Assembly (NCBI GenBank): GCA_013695575.1
Contig: JACDAF010000145.1
Span: 1 to 5,788 of the forward strand
From: Chloroflexota bacterium
Lineage (GTDB): Bacteria > Chloroflexota > Limnocylindria > P2-11E
Length of the DNA: 5,788 nucleotides
Reading direction: 5' to 3'
The notes under the pieces were generated by a model that was not told the origin of the DNA, did not search any database, and saw only the letters and a program-made list of their open reading frames with translations. Positions 1-5,788 of the stretch are shown one piece after another. Each line of letters begins with the position of its first letter. Position 1 is the first letter of the stretch. Both the position numbers and the translations under genes were made by a program.

Positions 1-781
1 CCTCCGGCCCGGCAAGCCCGGCCAGGGAGTAGCGGCCGAGCGTCTTGAAGGTCACGCCCTGGGTCCGGCTGCCGGCGAGCGCATCGTGAGCTGCCGACGA
101 CAGCAGGATCTGGCCGCCGTGGCCGGCGGAGCAGATCCGGGAGACCGTCGGCACGGCGATGCCCACGTAGCCGGTGTCACCGAGCGTCGTACGGCCGCTG
201 TGGATCCCGATGCGGACGCGGACCTCCGAGCCGTCCGGCCACTCGCGCTCCCGCAGTGACCGCTGGATCGCGAGGGCAGCGTCCAGCGCGCGAGTCGCAT
301 CGCCAAAGACGGCGAAGAACTCGTCAGCCCGGGCGTCGACCTCGTGTCCGTCGGCGCCGCGCACGCTGGCCCGGATGAGCGCGCGAACATCGCGCAGGAG
401 ACCGGCGTAGGCATCGCCGAGCTGCCGGAGCAACCCGGTCGATCCTTCGATGTCGGTCAACAGGAAGGTCACCGTCCCTCGCGGGAGCTTTGCGAGATCC
501 GTAGCTCGCGCCGTGATCGCGCCCACTTGGCGCTCCTTCCGGAGCTGACCGTCGAAGAAGCCGATCGGCACGATGCCGTACTTCTTCGCCGCTCGGAGGA
601 GCCGCTGCCGGGCTCGCTCGCGGGCGACATCGTCCTCGAACGTCGTCCGGTCGAAACGGGCGAGCGCGTTGCGGACGTGCGAGACGTCGTGGATCGGAAG
701 GCGCCTGCGGCCCGCGGAGTCGACGTACGCGAACGCGCTACCCGGCAGACGGGCGCGGGCGGAGGCGCTGAGTGGTGGCAT
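1..781 (-). CDS. Class III adenylate/guanylate cyclase-like protein with a small N-terminal module (C-terminus beyond the window)
   Basis: Read on the minus strand from an ATG at 781-779, the frame is open for 260 codons to the window edge, so the 3' part is missing. Residues about 13-75 form a basic module (FAYVDSAGRRRLPIHD, then HVRNALARF, then AAKKYGIVPIGFF) that resembles what I recall as DUF6582. A short linker leads to the cyclase homology domain, which opens at about residue 103 with VTFLLTDIEGST. The family makes cyclic nucleotides from NTPs using two metal-binding Asp. These appear as D110 and D153 (ADEFFAVF), 43 residues apart as expected. The transition-state Arg is R215 and the AGHGGQILLS motif follows. 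By alignment from memory, the substrate-selecting Lys is D149, the second selecting Asp is G204, and the transition-state Asn is P211. Nucleotide specificity, and even activity, are therefore uncertain. No membrane segment is visible, so it is probably cytoplasmic. The family assignment is firm; the product is unknown. Confidence 0.9.
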   Translation of the reverse strand, partial: MPPLSASARARLPGSAFAYVDSAGRRRLPIHDVSHVRNALARFDRTTFEDDVARERARQRLLRAAKKYGIVPIGFFDGQLRKERQVGAITARATDLAKLPRGTVTFLLTDIEGSTGLLRQLGDAYAGLLRDVRALIRASVRGADGHEVDARADEFFAVFGDATRALDAALAIQRSLREREWPDGSEVRVRIGIHSGRTTLGDTGYVGIAVPTVSRICSAGHGGQILLSSAAHDALAGSRTQGVTFKTLGRYSLAGLAGPE

Positions 782-790
782 CGGCTTTGA

Positions 791-797
791 CTCCCTC
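791..797 (-). promoter_or_regulatory. Ribosome binding site of the cyclase gene
   Basis: On the minus strand this reads GAGGGAG and ends 9 nt before the ATG at 781-779. It is a purine-rich Shine-Dalgarno match with a slightly long spacing. It supports the chosen start, which keeps the N-terminal module, over an internal start at the cyclase domain. Confidence 0.6.
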
Positions 798-801
798 GAG
801 T

Positions 802-817
802 GCCGATGATATTCGGC
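802..817. repeat. Short inverted repeat in the dioxygenase-cyclase gap
   Basis: GCCGA and TCGGC are perfect inverted 5-nt arms around a 6-nt AT-rich centre, in the 81-nt gap upstream of the cyclase gene. It could be a weak operator half-site pair or a chance palindrome in GC-rich DNA. It is too short, and lacks a T-run, for an intrinsic terminator. The rest of the gap shows no convincing -35/-10 pair. Confidence 0.25.
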
Positions 818-862
818 CTGGCCCGCTGAAACCCCGCCCTGAACGCGAGACGCGCAACACTT

Positions 863-1669
863 CTAGAAGGAGAGGCCGATGTCGAACGTGGCGGTGTAGC
901 CGCCGGTGCCGCTCGGGGTGCACTGGAGCGTGAGCTGGCGGCCAGCCTGTCCGTATATCCCGTCATTCACGTTCCGCGTTGAGCGGCTCGGGCGCTGCGA
1001 GTACGGGGCTTGGGCGAACACGGAGTCCGTGAGGGAATCATCGAAGAACAGCTGCGAGCTGAACTCCTGGCTGCCCGAGCGGATCTTGAAGTGCAGGTGG
1101 ACGGTGCGGCCCTGGTACCAGCCTGGGTACACCGTGGTGAAGCTGGCCCGCCCCTGCGCGTCGGTCCGCTGCGAGCCGCGCAGGAACTTCCTGCCCGCCC
1201 CCGATCCAGGGACGTCCGAGTACACGCCGAGCGCGTCGCACTGCCAGAGATCGACGACCGCGCCAGGGAGCCCCGCGCAGGTGGTCCCGCTGACGCGCGA
1301 GACATTCAACGCGAGCACGAGGGAAGCTCCGGCGCTCACGGCGCCCGTTGCGGGGTCGCTGCGGATATCGGAGCGATCGAGCCGCTCGTCCACGAAGAAC
1401 GGGCCATCGGTGAGGGCGGGTCGCACGACGCAGGACGGCACCGCGACCGAGCCGGATGAGGTCGCGCCCGGCGTCGCGGCCGACCCCGAGCTCGCCGGGG
1501 CCGTTTCGGCTGCGCCGGGCGACGGCGAGGTCAGCGCTGGTGCTGCGCAGGCGACAAGCAGCGCGGAGCCACCGAGGAGTGCGAGGACCTCGCGCCTGCT
1601 CAGCACGCGGCCGACAGGGATGTCGTCGTCCACCGGAGAGGCGTGCGGCGTGCCCTCGTCAGGAGTCAT
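863..1669 (-). CDS. Exported intradiol ring-cleavage dioxygenase-like lipoprotein
   Basis: The protein has 268 residues, an ATG start and a TAG stop. The N-terminus carries a twin-arginine motif (SRREVL, residues 24-29), a hydrophobic stretch at 28-40 and a lipobox ending at C41 (LVAC). This predicts Tat export of a folded metalloprotein and lipid anchoring outside the membrane. Residues 42-78 are a Ser/Ala/Pro/Gly/Thr linker. The catalytic domain covers about 80-268. Intradiol dioxygenases hold non-haem Fe(III) with two Tyr and two His and cleave catechols between the hydroxyls. The matching residues here are Y150 (VDLWQCDALGVYSD), Y185, H191 and H193 (YPGWYQGRTVHLHFKI), with the conserved R188. 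Four Cys outside the lipobox (80, 131, 144, 250) could pair as disulfides after export. The gene starts 63 nt after the acetyltransferase and has no clear Shine-Dalgarno sequence. No other aromatic-degradation gene is nearby, so the substrate cannot be named. The family call is secure; a true catechol substrate is only inferred. Confidence 0.92.
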   Translation of the reverse strand: MTPDEGTPHASPVDDDIPVGRVLSRREVLALLGGSALLVACAAPALTSPSPGAAETAPASSGSAATPGATSSGSVAVPSCVVRPALTDGPFFVDERLDRSDIRSDPATGAVSAGASLVLALNVSRVSGTTCAGLPGAVVDLWQCDALGVYSDVPGSGAGRKFLRGSQRTDAQGRASFTTVYPGWYQGRTVHLHFKIRSGSQEFSSQLFFDDSLTDSVFAQAPYSQRPSRSTRNVNDGIYGQAGRQLTLQCTPSGTGGYTATFDIGLSF

Positions 1670-1732
1670 GGCATGACGCGCGTCGATCCATAGCGAGCAT
1701 TGTCCGCCGCCGGTCGCAGCCCCAGGCCCCCG

Positions 1733-2209
1733 TTACCCCCGGCCTCCTCCCGCCAGATCCTTCACGTAGAGCGCCTCGGTGATGCCCGGCCGCGCGAACC
1801 CGGGCAGATCCCCGACGTGCGCGTAGCCGTGGCGTTCATAAAAGACGCGGGCGCGCCGGTTCGAGGTCGTCACCAGCAGCGTGAGGTGGCGGCATCGCGC
1901 CGCGTGCGCGGCGCGTTCCGTGCGGGCGAGGAGAGCGGTCCCTGTTCCCCGTGACCGCGCGCCGTCGGCGACCAGCAGCAGGCGCAGGTATGCGCTTCGG
2001 TCGAGGGCGCGGGTCGTGATGAGCCAGGCGAGGCCGACGATGCCGTCGCGATCGAGCGCGACGAAGAGCGCGTCTCCTCCACGCAACCCGCTCCCGAGGC
2101 TCGAGCGCGCCCCGGCCGGGGTCACGCCGTAGCGCCGGAGGAGGGCCGACCCCGCCATGAGCCTGGCGAGCGGCGCGAGGTCGTCCGGGGTCGCGCGCGC
2201 GATCCTCAT
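1733..2209 (-). CDS. GNAT family N-acetyltransferase
   Basis: This is a 158-residue single-domain protein of usual GNAT length. These enzymes move an acetyl group from acetyl-CoA to an amine on a small molecule or protein. The N-terminus MRIARATPDDLAPLARLM is the typical beta1-alpha1 opening. Motif A is LRLLLVADGARSRGTGTALL (residues 75-94), with the acetyl-CoA pyrophosphate loop R85-x-x-G88-x-G90. Motif B is at 117-129, with NRRARVFYERHGY, the common 'N..A..FYE..GF' signature. The protein should be cytoplasmic, since it has no signal or membrane segment. Its ATG overlaps the TGA of the DppC-type permease as ATGA and has no Shine-Dalgarno sequence, so its translation probably depends on the permease. 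This suggests, but does not prove, that it acts on the imported solute or a product of it. The acceptor substrate cannot be read from the sequence. Confidence 0.92.
   Translation of the reverse strand: MRIARATPDDLAPLARLMAGSALLRRYGVTPAGARSSLGSGLRGGDALFVALDRDGIVGLAWLITTRALDRSAYLRLLLVADGARSRGTGTALLARTERAAHAARCRHLTLLVTTSNRRARVFYERHGYAHVGDLPGFARPGITEALYVKDLAGGGRG
2206..2209 (-). other. 4-nt stop/start overlap between the permease and acetyltransferase genes
   Basis: The minus strand reads ATGA, which combines the acetyltransferase start with the permease TGA stop. Such overlaps are typical of translational coupling by terminating ribosomes, and no separate ribosome binding site is visible upstream. 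Confidence 0.8.
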
Positions 2210-3069
2210 CGACGCTGCGGGTCCAGCGTGTCACGCAGGCCGTCTCCGAGGAGGTTGAAGCCGAGCACCGCGAACATGATGGCGAGGCCCGGGAAGAGCG
2301 CCAGGTGCGTAGCGAGCTCGAGATGTTGGCGCCCCTCGTTGAGCATCACGCCCCACGACGGCGCGGGAGGCTGCGCCGATAGCCCGAGAAAAGAGAGCGC
2401 GCCCTCCGTCAGGACCGCCCACGACAGGGCGAGGCTGATCTGCACGATGAGCGTCGACGTGAGGTTCGGCAGGATGTGGCGGAGCACGATGCGGCTCGGG
2501 GTCGCGCCGACCGAGCGTGCCGCCTCCACGAACTCCCGGGCCTTGAGGGCCAGCACCGGCGCGCGCACGACCCGCGAGAAGATCGGCGTGTAGACGACGG
2601 CGATGGCGATGATCACGTTCCGTGGGTCAGGTCCGAGGGCGGCCACGATCCCAAGCGCGAGCAGGATCGCCGGGAATGCGAAGAACACGTCCATCACGCG
2701 GCCGATCGCGAGATCGAGCGTTCGGCCGACGTAGCCGGACACGAGGCCGATGGCTCCGCCGACCAGTGCCGCAGCGGCGACCGACAGCACCGCCACTCGC
2801 ATCGAGAGCTGTGCCCCGTGAAGGATGCGGCTCAGCAGGTCCCGGCCCAGTGCGTCGGTGCCGAACGGGCGCTCGAGGCTGGGCGCGGCAAGCCGCTGCC
2901 CGGAGAGCTCGAGAGGGTCGCGCAGGGGAAGGAACCCCACGACGATCGCCACGAGCGCGAGGCTGCCGACCATGGCGAAGCCGAGCAGGGCGACCGGCTC
3001 GCGCCCGGCGGCGGACGCGAGGCTGTGCCAGCGCGACGGCGCGCTCGCGACCGCTCCCGGGTCAGCCAA
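2206..3069 (-). CDS. ABC importer permease, DppC/OppC type
   Basis: This 287-residue inner-membrane protein is one of two channel subunits of a peptide/nickel-type ABC importer. A first membrane segment lies at about 26-46. The FGTDALGRD motif (69-77), typical of DppC/OppC proteins, follows the N-terminal periplasmic stretch. The main transmembrane domain then runs from about 88 to 275. The cytoplasmic EAA loop that docks the ATPase is at about 179-202 (EFVEAARSVGATPSRIVL, then RHILPN). SFLGLSAQPPAPSWG (226-240) and LLGDGLRDTLDPQ near the C-terminus are further family signatures. The start is a TTG at 3069-3067. No ATG or GTG lies between the upstream in-frame stop (TGA at 3120-3118) and Met33, which is inside the first membrane helix. 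A weak GGA sits 6 nt before the TTG. The gene overlaps the DppB-type gene by 8 nt and the acetyltransferase by 4 nt. The transported substrate is unknown, so I give no gene symbol. Confidence 0.95.
   Translation of the reverse strand: MADPGAVASAPSRWHSLASAAGREPVALLGFAMVGSLALVAIVVGFLPLRDPLELSGQRLAAPSLERPFGTDALGRDLLSRILHGAQLSMRVAVLSVAAAALVGGAIGLVSGYVGRTLDLAIGRVMDVFFAFPAILLALGIVAALGPDPRNVIIAIAVVYTPIFSRVVRAPVLALKAREFVEAARSVGATPSRIVLRHILPNLTSTLIVQISLALSWAVLTEGALSFLGLSAQPPAPSWGVMLNEGRQHLELATHLALFPGLAIMFAVLGFNLLGDGLRDTLDPQRR
3062..3069 (-). other. 8-nt overlap between the two permease genes with a TTG start
   Basis: The minus strand reads TTGGCTGA. The TTG opens the DppC-type gene and the TGA closes the DppB-type gene in another frame. 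The tight overlap suggests coupled synthesis of the two channel subunits. Confidence 0.7.
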
Positions 3070-4015
3070 GACGGATCCGCGGGTCGAGGTAGCCGTAGAG
3101 CAGGTCGACGATGATGTTCAGCGCGACGAACAGCAGCGCGACGGCGAGCACCGTTCCCTGCACGAGCGCGTAGTCGCGCTGCAGGATGGCGTTCAGCAGC
3201 ATGCGCCCGACGCCCGGCACGGAGAAGATCTCCTCGACGACGACGGCGCCACCGAGCAGCTGACCGACCTGGATGCCGAGCAGCGTGACGACGACGATGA
3301 GAGCGTTCTTCAAGGCATGCCGCCGCAGGACGACGTTCGACGCCAAGCCCTTCGCCCGCGCTGTGCGGACGTAGTCCGCGCCGAGGACATCGAGCATCGC
3401 GGATCGCGTCATGCGCATGGTCGCGGCTGCGAGCGCCAGGCCCAGCGTCACGGCAGGAAAGATCAGGAACTGCAGATTGGCGAGGGGATCCTGCGCGAAG
3501 TCGACATAGCCCCCCGTATTCGGCATCCATCGCAGATACAGAGAGAACAGAACGATCAGCAGCGTGCCGAGCCAGAAGTTGGGCAACGAAAGCCCGATCA
3601 GTCCGGCGACGCGGACCGCCAGATCAAGCCGCGAGCGCGGACGCAGCGCGGAGACGATACCGAGCGGGAGACCGACAGCGACGGCGATGACCGCGGCGGC
3701 CAGGGCGAGCTCGAGCGTCGCCGGCAGCCGCTGCGCGATCTCCACCAGCACCGGGCGGCCCGTGCGGATGGAGTAGCCGAGATCACCGTGGAGCAGCGAC
3801 GTCAGCCAGGTCCAGTACTGCTGCGGGAGCGGTTGATCGAGGCCCAGGTATGCCCGCAGGCTCGCAAGCTGCTCGGGCGTCAGCGCCTGCGAGGTACCGA
3901 GGCGGGCGGCGATGGCATCGCCCGGAATGAGCCGGATGAAGAGGAATGTGAGCAGCGACACGCCGATCAGCGTCGGGATCGCGCCGATCAGGCGCTTGGC
4001 CACATAGGCGATCAC
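3062..4015 (-). CDS. ABC importer permease, DppB/OppB type
   Basis: This 317-residue inner-membrane channel subunit pairs with the DppC-type protein encoded just downstream. The opening YVAKRLIGAIPTLIGVSLLT, followed by PGD at 31-33, is characteristic of DppB/OppB proteins. I place six membrane segments at about 8-28, 98-122, 134-162, 185-205, 238-262 and 285-308. GDLGYSIRTGRPV (77-89) is the usual motif before helix 2. The EAA loop, which contacts the ATPase, is at 214-240 (DYVRTARAKGLASNVVLRRH). EEIFSVPGVGRMLL (261-274) and the C-terminal LDPRIRLG are also family hallmarks. The GTG start at 4015-4013 fits the family N-terminus exactly, but no Shine-Dalgarno sequence is visible before it. 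The gene begins 43 nt after the binding-protein stop. The length is slightly below that of E. coli DppB. The solute is not predictable from the permease. Confidence 0.95.
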   Translation of the reverse strand: MIAYVAKRLIGAIPTLIGVSLLTFLFIRLIPGDAIAARLGTSQALTPEQLASLRAYLGLDQPLPQQYWTWLTSLLHGDLGYSIRTGRPVLVEIAQRLPATLELALAAAVIAVAVGLPLGIVSALRPRSRLDLAVRVAGLIGLSLPNFWLGTLLIVLFSLYLRWMPNTGGYVDFAQDPLANLQFLIFPAVTLGLALAAATMRMTRSAMLDVLGADYVRTARAKGLASNVVLRRHALKNALIVVVTLLGIQVGQLLGGAVVVEEIFSVPGVGRMLLNAILQRDYALVQGTVLAVALLFVALNIIVDLLYGYLDPRIRLG

Positions 4016-4058
4016 CCCGGGGCCGTTCGATCGCGCGCGGCGTTCTCTGCTTCGGGGT

Positions 4059-5624
4059 CTACTTGTCCAGCCAGGTCTGCCGCAGGTAGATCACCGACCC
4101 CGTCGGAAGGTGGACGAAGCCCTTGGTCGTCGGGAGGGTGGCGTTGTAATCGCGCCCGACGTAGAGCCAGAGGAAGGGCACTCCGTTCACAAGCTCCTCT
4201 TGCGCGACCTTGTACAGCTCCTTGCGCTTGGACACGTCGGTCGTCGCGCGGGCCGCCGTGATGGCGTCGCTCGACTTGCCGTTCTGATAGCTCGTCACGA
4301 AGTTCAGGTTCCCGTCGTTCGTGAAGTAGCGGAAGAGGTAGAAGTCGGGGTCGGGTCCCCCGCCGTTCAGTCCGGGCGCCATGTCGAAGTCGGCTTTCAG
4401 CCAGCGCGCGACCCACTGGGCGAACTCGAGCGTCTCGATCCTCATCTTCACGCCGATCTCCGCGAGCTGCGCCTGCACCAGCTGTGCGATGTCCTTCGCA
4501 TACGCGGGCTCGGACGTCTGGGTGAGCATCGTGAACTCGATCGGCCCGGCGTTGGCTTCCTGCAGTAGCTGCTTGGCCTTGGCGATGTCCCGCTTGTACA
4601 GGGGGTAACCCGACACCGGGAGCGCGAAGTTCGTGAGCGCGGGGGCGATCGGCCCGGCCACCTCGCCTTCCCCGAAGGCGACGGCATCGATGATGGCCTG
4701 TCGGTCGATCGCGTACGCGATCGCCTGACGGACCTTCAGGTCGTCGAACGGCTTCCGCTTCGTATTCACGAACAGGAGGTGGTAGCTGAGGCTCGGCTTG
4801 GCGGACAGCACCAGGCTGGCCTCTCCGCGCAGCGTGCGAGCGACCTTCGCGTCCAGCACGATCGCCATGTCCGCGGCCTTGGTCCGGAGCGCGGCCGTCA
4901 GCGCCTGTTCGTCAGGCACGACGTTGATGCGCAGACCGTCCAGGTAGGGCTGGCCGGCCACGTAGTAATCGCGGTTCGCCTCGAAGCGCATGAAGTTGTC
5001 CGGGACCCATTCGACGAGCTTGAACGGCCCGCTGCCGATGACCGTCTCCTTCTTCGACAGATCGGCGTTCGCCTCACCGATCTTCTTCGAGACAACGCCG
5101 GTGTTCGGGTGCGCCATATAGGCGAGGAGAGCGGCGTTCGGGGCTTTCAGCTCGAACATGACGGTGGATTCGTCGGGGGCGGTGATCGTGCCGACGTCTG
5201 CGAAGAAGGATCGCGCGACCGCCGCGTTCTTGGGGTCGATGATGCGGTCGTAGGTGTACTTCACGTCCGCGCTCGTCAGGGCATCGCCGTTGTGGAACTT
5301 GACGCCCTTGCGCAGCTTGATGGTGACCTGCTTGCCGTCCGCGGAGGTCGTCGCGGATTCGGCGAGGTCGGTCTGCACGCCGACGTTCTCGTCGAGCCGC
5401 ATCAGGTAGCTGTAGACGAGCTCGAAGACCCTGGCGGCAGTGAAGGCGGGGGTCTTGTGCGGGTCGAGGTTCGTGACCTCGCCCTGGCGCGCGAGGATCA
5501 GAGTGCCGCCGCGCTTTGGCTGGCCCGTCGTGCCACTCTGGCCGGACGGTGCCGCCGGCGCGCAGGCGGCGACGACGATCGCCATCGCGAGAATGCCGGC
5601 GATACCGCTCCTCAGATCACGCAC
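4059..5624 (-). CDS. ABC importer solute-binding lipoprotein, family 5 (peptide/nickel type)
   Basis: This is the extracellular receptor of the importer. I chose the GTG at 5624-5622 because GGGAGG lies 6 nt before it; a TTG 12 codons upstream keeps the frame open but has no such site. The product is 521 residues, normal for SBP_bac_5 proteins. Residues 1-20 are a lipoprotein signal (basic MRDLR, hydrophobic core) with lipobox VAAC at C21. A short flexible linker leads to RGGTLILA (38-45), the usual first strand. DGKQVTIKLRKGVKFHNG (96-113), followed by TSADVKYTYDRI, is the family signature. GSGPFKLVEW starts at 197, and VRQAIAYAIDR ends near 308. All are standard for this fold, and the chain ends in WLDK. 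The ligand may be an oligopeptide, but the family also binds nickel, opines, glutathione and sugars. The gene is first of the transport cluster and lies 48 nt after the partial upstream gene. Confidence 0.95.
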   Translation of the reverse strand: MRDLRSGIAGILAMAIVVAACAPAAPSGQSGTTGQPKRGGTLILARQGEVTNLDPHKTPAFTAARVFELVYSYLMRLDENVGVQTDLAESATTSADGKQVTIKLRKGVKFHNGDALTSADVKYTYDRIIDPKNAAVARSFFADVGTITAPDESTVMFELKAPNAALLAYMAHPNTGVVSKKIGEANADLSKKETVIGSGPFKLVEWVPDNFMRFEANRDYYVAGQPYLDGLRINVVPDEQALTAALRTKAADMAIVLDAKVARTLRGEASLVLSAKPSLSYHLLFVNTKRKPFDDLKVRQAIAYAIDRQAIIDAVAFGEGEVAGPIAPALTNFALPVSGYPLYKRDIAKAKQLLQEANAGPIEFTMLTQTSEPAYAKDIAQLVQAQLAEIGVKMRIETLEFAQWVARWLKADFDMAPGLNGGGPDPDFYLFRYFTNDGNLNFVTSYQNGKSSDAITAARATTDVSKRKELYKVAQEELVNGVPFLWLYVGRDYNATLPTTKGFVHLPTGSVIYLRQTWLDK

Positions 5625-5630
5625 GGACGA

Positions 5631-5636
5631 CCTCCC
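5631..5636 (-). promoter_or_regulatory. Strong ribosome binding site that decides the binding-protein start
   Basis: GGGAGG on the minus strand is followed by a 6-nt spacer and then GTG at 5624-5622. It is the best Shine-Dalgarno match in the window. It yields a signal peptide of normal length with the lipobox Cys at residue 21, whereas the upstream TTG would give an unusual 12-residue extension. Confidence 0.8.
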
Positions 5637-5672
5637 GAGGCAGGCGGTCGATAGTACCAATGACCATGGCGA

Positions 5673-5788
5673 CTACTTCTTCTTCACGGGCTGCGCCCCG
5701 CCGTGGATGATCCGGAACAGGTACTCGGCATCGAACACGATGAGCTCGCCGCTCGGCATGTTCGAGACGGCCACGGTGAAGCTGTCCT
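5673..5788 (-). CDS. C-terminal fragment of an unidentified protein (N-terminus beyond the window)
   Basis: Thirty-seven codons and a TAG stop (5675-5673) are open to the right edge on the minus strand. Third positions are mostly G or C, as in the neighbouring genes, which supports real coding. The peptide begins DSFTVAVSNMPSGELIVFDA and continues EYLFRIIHGGAQP, ending in a basic VKKK tail. It looks like the end of a globular cytoplasmic protein, with beta-strand and helix patterns and no membrane segment. I do not recognise the family. It lies 48 nt upstream of the binding-protein gene on the same strand with no visible terminator between them, so it may be the preceding gene of the same operon. 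Its identity could be the best clue to the importer's substrate. Confidence 0.7.
   Translation of the reverse strand, partial: DSFTVAVSNMPSGELIVFDAEYLFRIIHGGAQPVKKK

Noticed and set aside
860..869. CTTCTAGAAG, a perfect 10-nt palindrome over the dioxygenase stop codon, as a terminator or operator
   Set aside because: It has no loop and no following T-run, so it cannot act as an intrinsic terminator. A 10-nt palindrome alone is weak evidence for a binding site.
469..966. A 165-codon minus-strand frame overlapping the cyclase and the dioxygenase end
   Set aside because: The sequence is Ser/Arg/Pro-rich and low in complexity. The cyclase occupies a different minus-strand frame here with clear motifs.
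906..1676. A 256-codon plus-strand frame opposite the dioxygenase gene
   Set aside because: It has no recognisable domain, is dominated by Arg, Ser, Pro and Ala, and lies exactly opposite a gene with complete catalytic motifs.
1670..1732. A promoter in the 63-nt gap between the acetyltransferase and dioxygenase genes
   Set aside because: A TATGGA-like -10 element can be picked out, but no matching -35 element lies at a suitable distance, so the call would be arbitrary.
2825..4261. A 478-codon open frame on the plus strand opposite both permease genes and the end of the binding-protein gene
   Set aside because: Its translation is rich in Arg, Asp, Glu and Gln with no fold-like pattern or motif. 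It mirrors three well-supported genes on the other strand. Long antisense frames of this kind are expected in GC-rich coding DNA.
4779..5654. A 291-codon plus-strand frame opposite the binding-protein gene
   Set aside because: The product is a repetitive Val/Arg/Gly/Asp-rich chain typical of antisense GC-rich frames, with no signature motif.
5625..5660. A TTG at 5660-5658 as the binding-protein start
   Set aside because: It has no ribosome binding site and adds 12 residues before an otherwise normal lipoprotein signal. The GTG at 5624-5622 has GGGAGG at ideal spacing.
5617..5667. A 16-codon minus-strand frame (ATG at 5667-5665) overlapping the binding-protein start, as a possible leader peptide
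   Set aside because: It has no ribosome binding site and no run of regulatory codons or attenuator hairpin. Short frames like this are common by chance.

Overview
The window is a compact, GC-rich stretch of bacterial chromosome in which every gene I can support lies on the minus strand, so it reads from high to low coordinates. The GC-ending codons, GTG and TTG starts, lipoproteins with Ser/Ala/Pro/Gly-rich linkers, and a cyclase of the 'TVTFLLTDIEGST' type fused to a small N-terminal module suggest an uncultured Chloroflexota-like or actinobacterial soil or freshwater organism. That placement is an inference from style; no taxonomic marker gene is present.

Layout in transcription order: (1) the last 37 codons of an unidentified gene (5673-5788). 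(2) A family 5 extracellular solute-binding lipoprotein (4059-5624) with a good ribosome binding site. (3) A DppB-type permease (3062-4015). (4) A DppC-type permease (2206-3069), whose TTG start overlaps the end of the DppB-type gene by 8 nt. (5) A GNAT acetyltransferase (1733-2209), joined to the DppC-type gene by a 4-nt ATGA overlap. (6) A Tat-exported, lipobox-bearing intradiol dioxygenase-like protein (863-1669). (7) The N-terminal 260 residues of a class III nucleotidyl cyclase (1-781), which runs off the left edge.

Genes 2 to 5 look like one translationally linked operon for uptake of a peptide-like or other small organic solute. The binding protein captures the ligand outside the membrane and the two permeases form the channel. 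No ATP-binding subunits lie downstream, where DppD/DppF-type genes often sit; the GNAT gene takes that place. The ATPases must lie upstream of the window or elsewhere in the genome. The dioxygenase and cyclase follow on the same strand after gaps of 63 and 81 nt and may be separate units.

I see no RNA gene, insertion sequence, CRISPR array, attachment site or convincing terminator. I found no strong case for an undescribed system. The points most worth a second look are the unusual active-site residues of the cyclase, its N-terminal fusion, the exported dioxygenase, and the acetyltransferase coupled to an importer.
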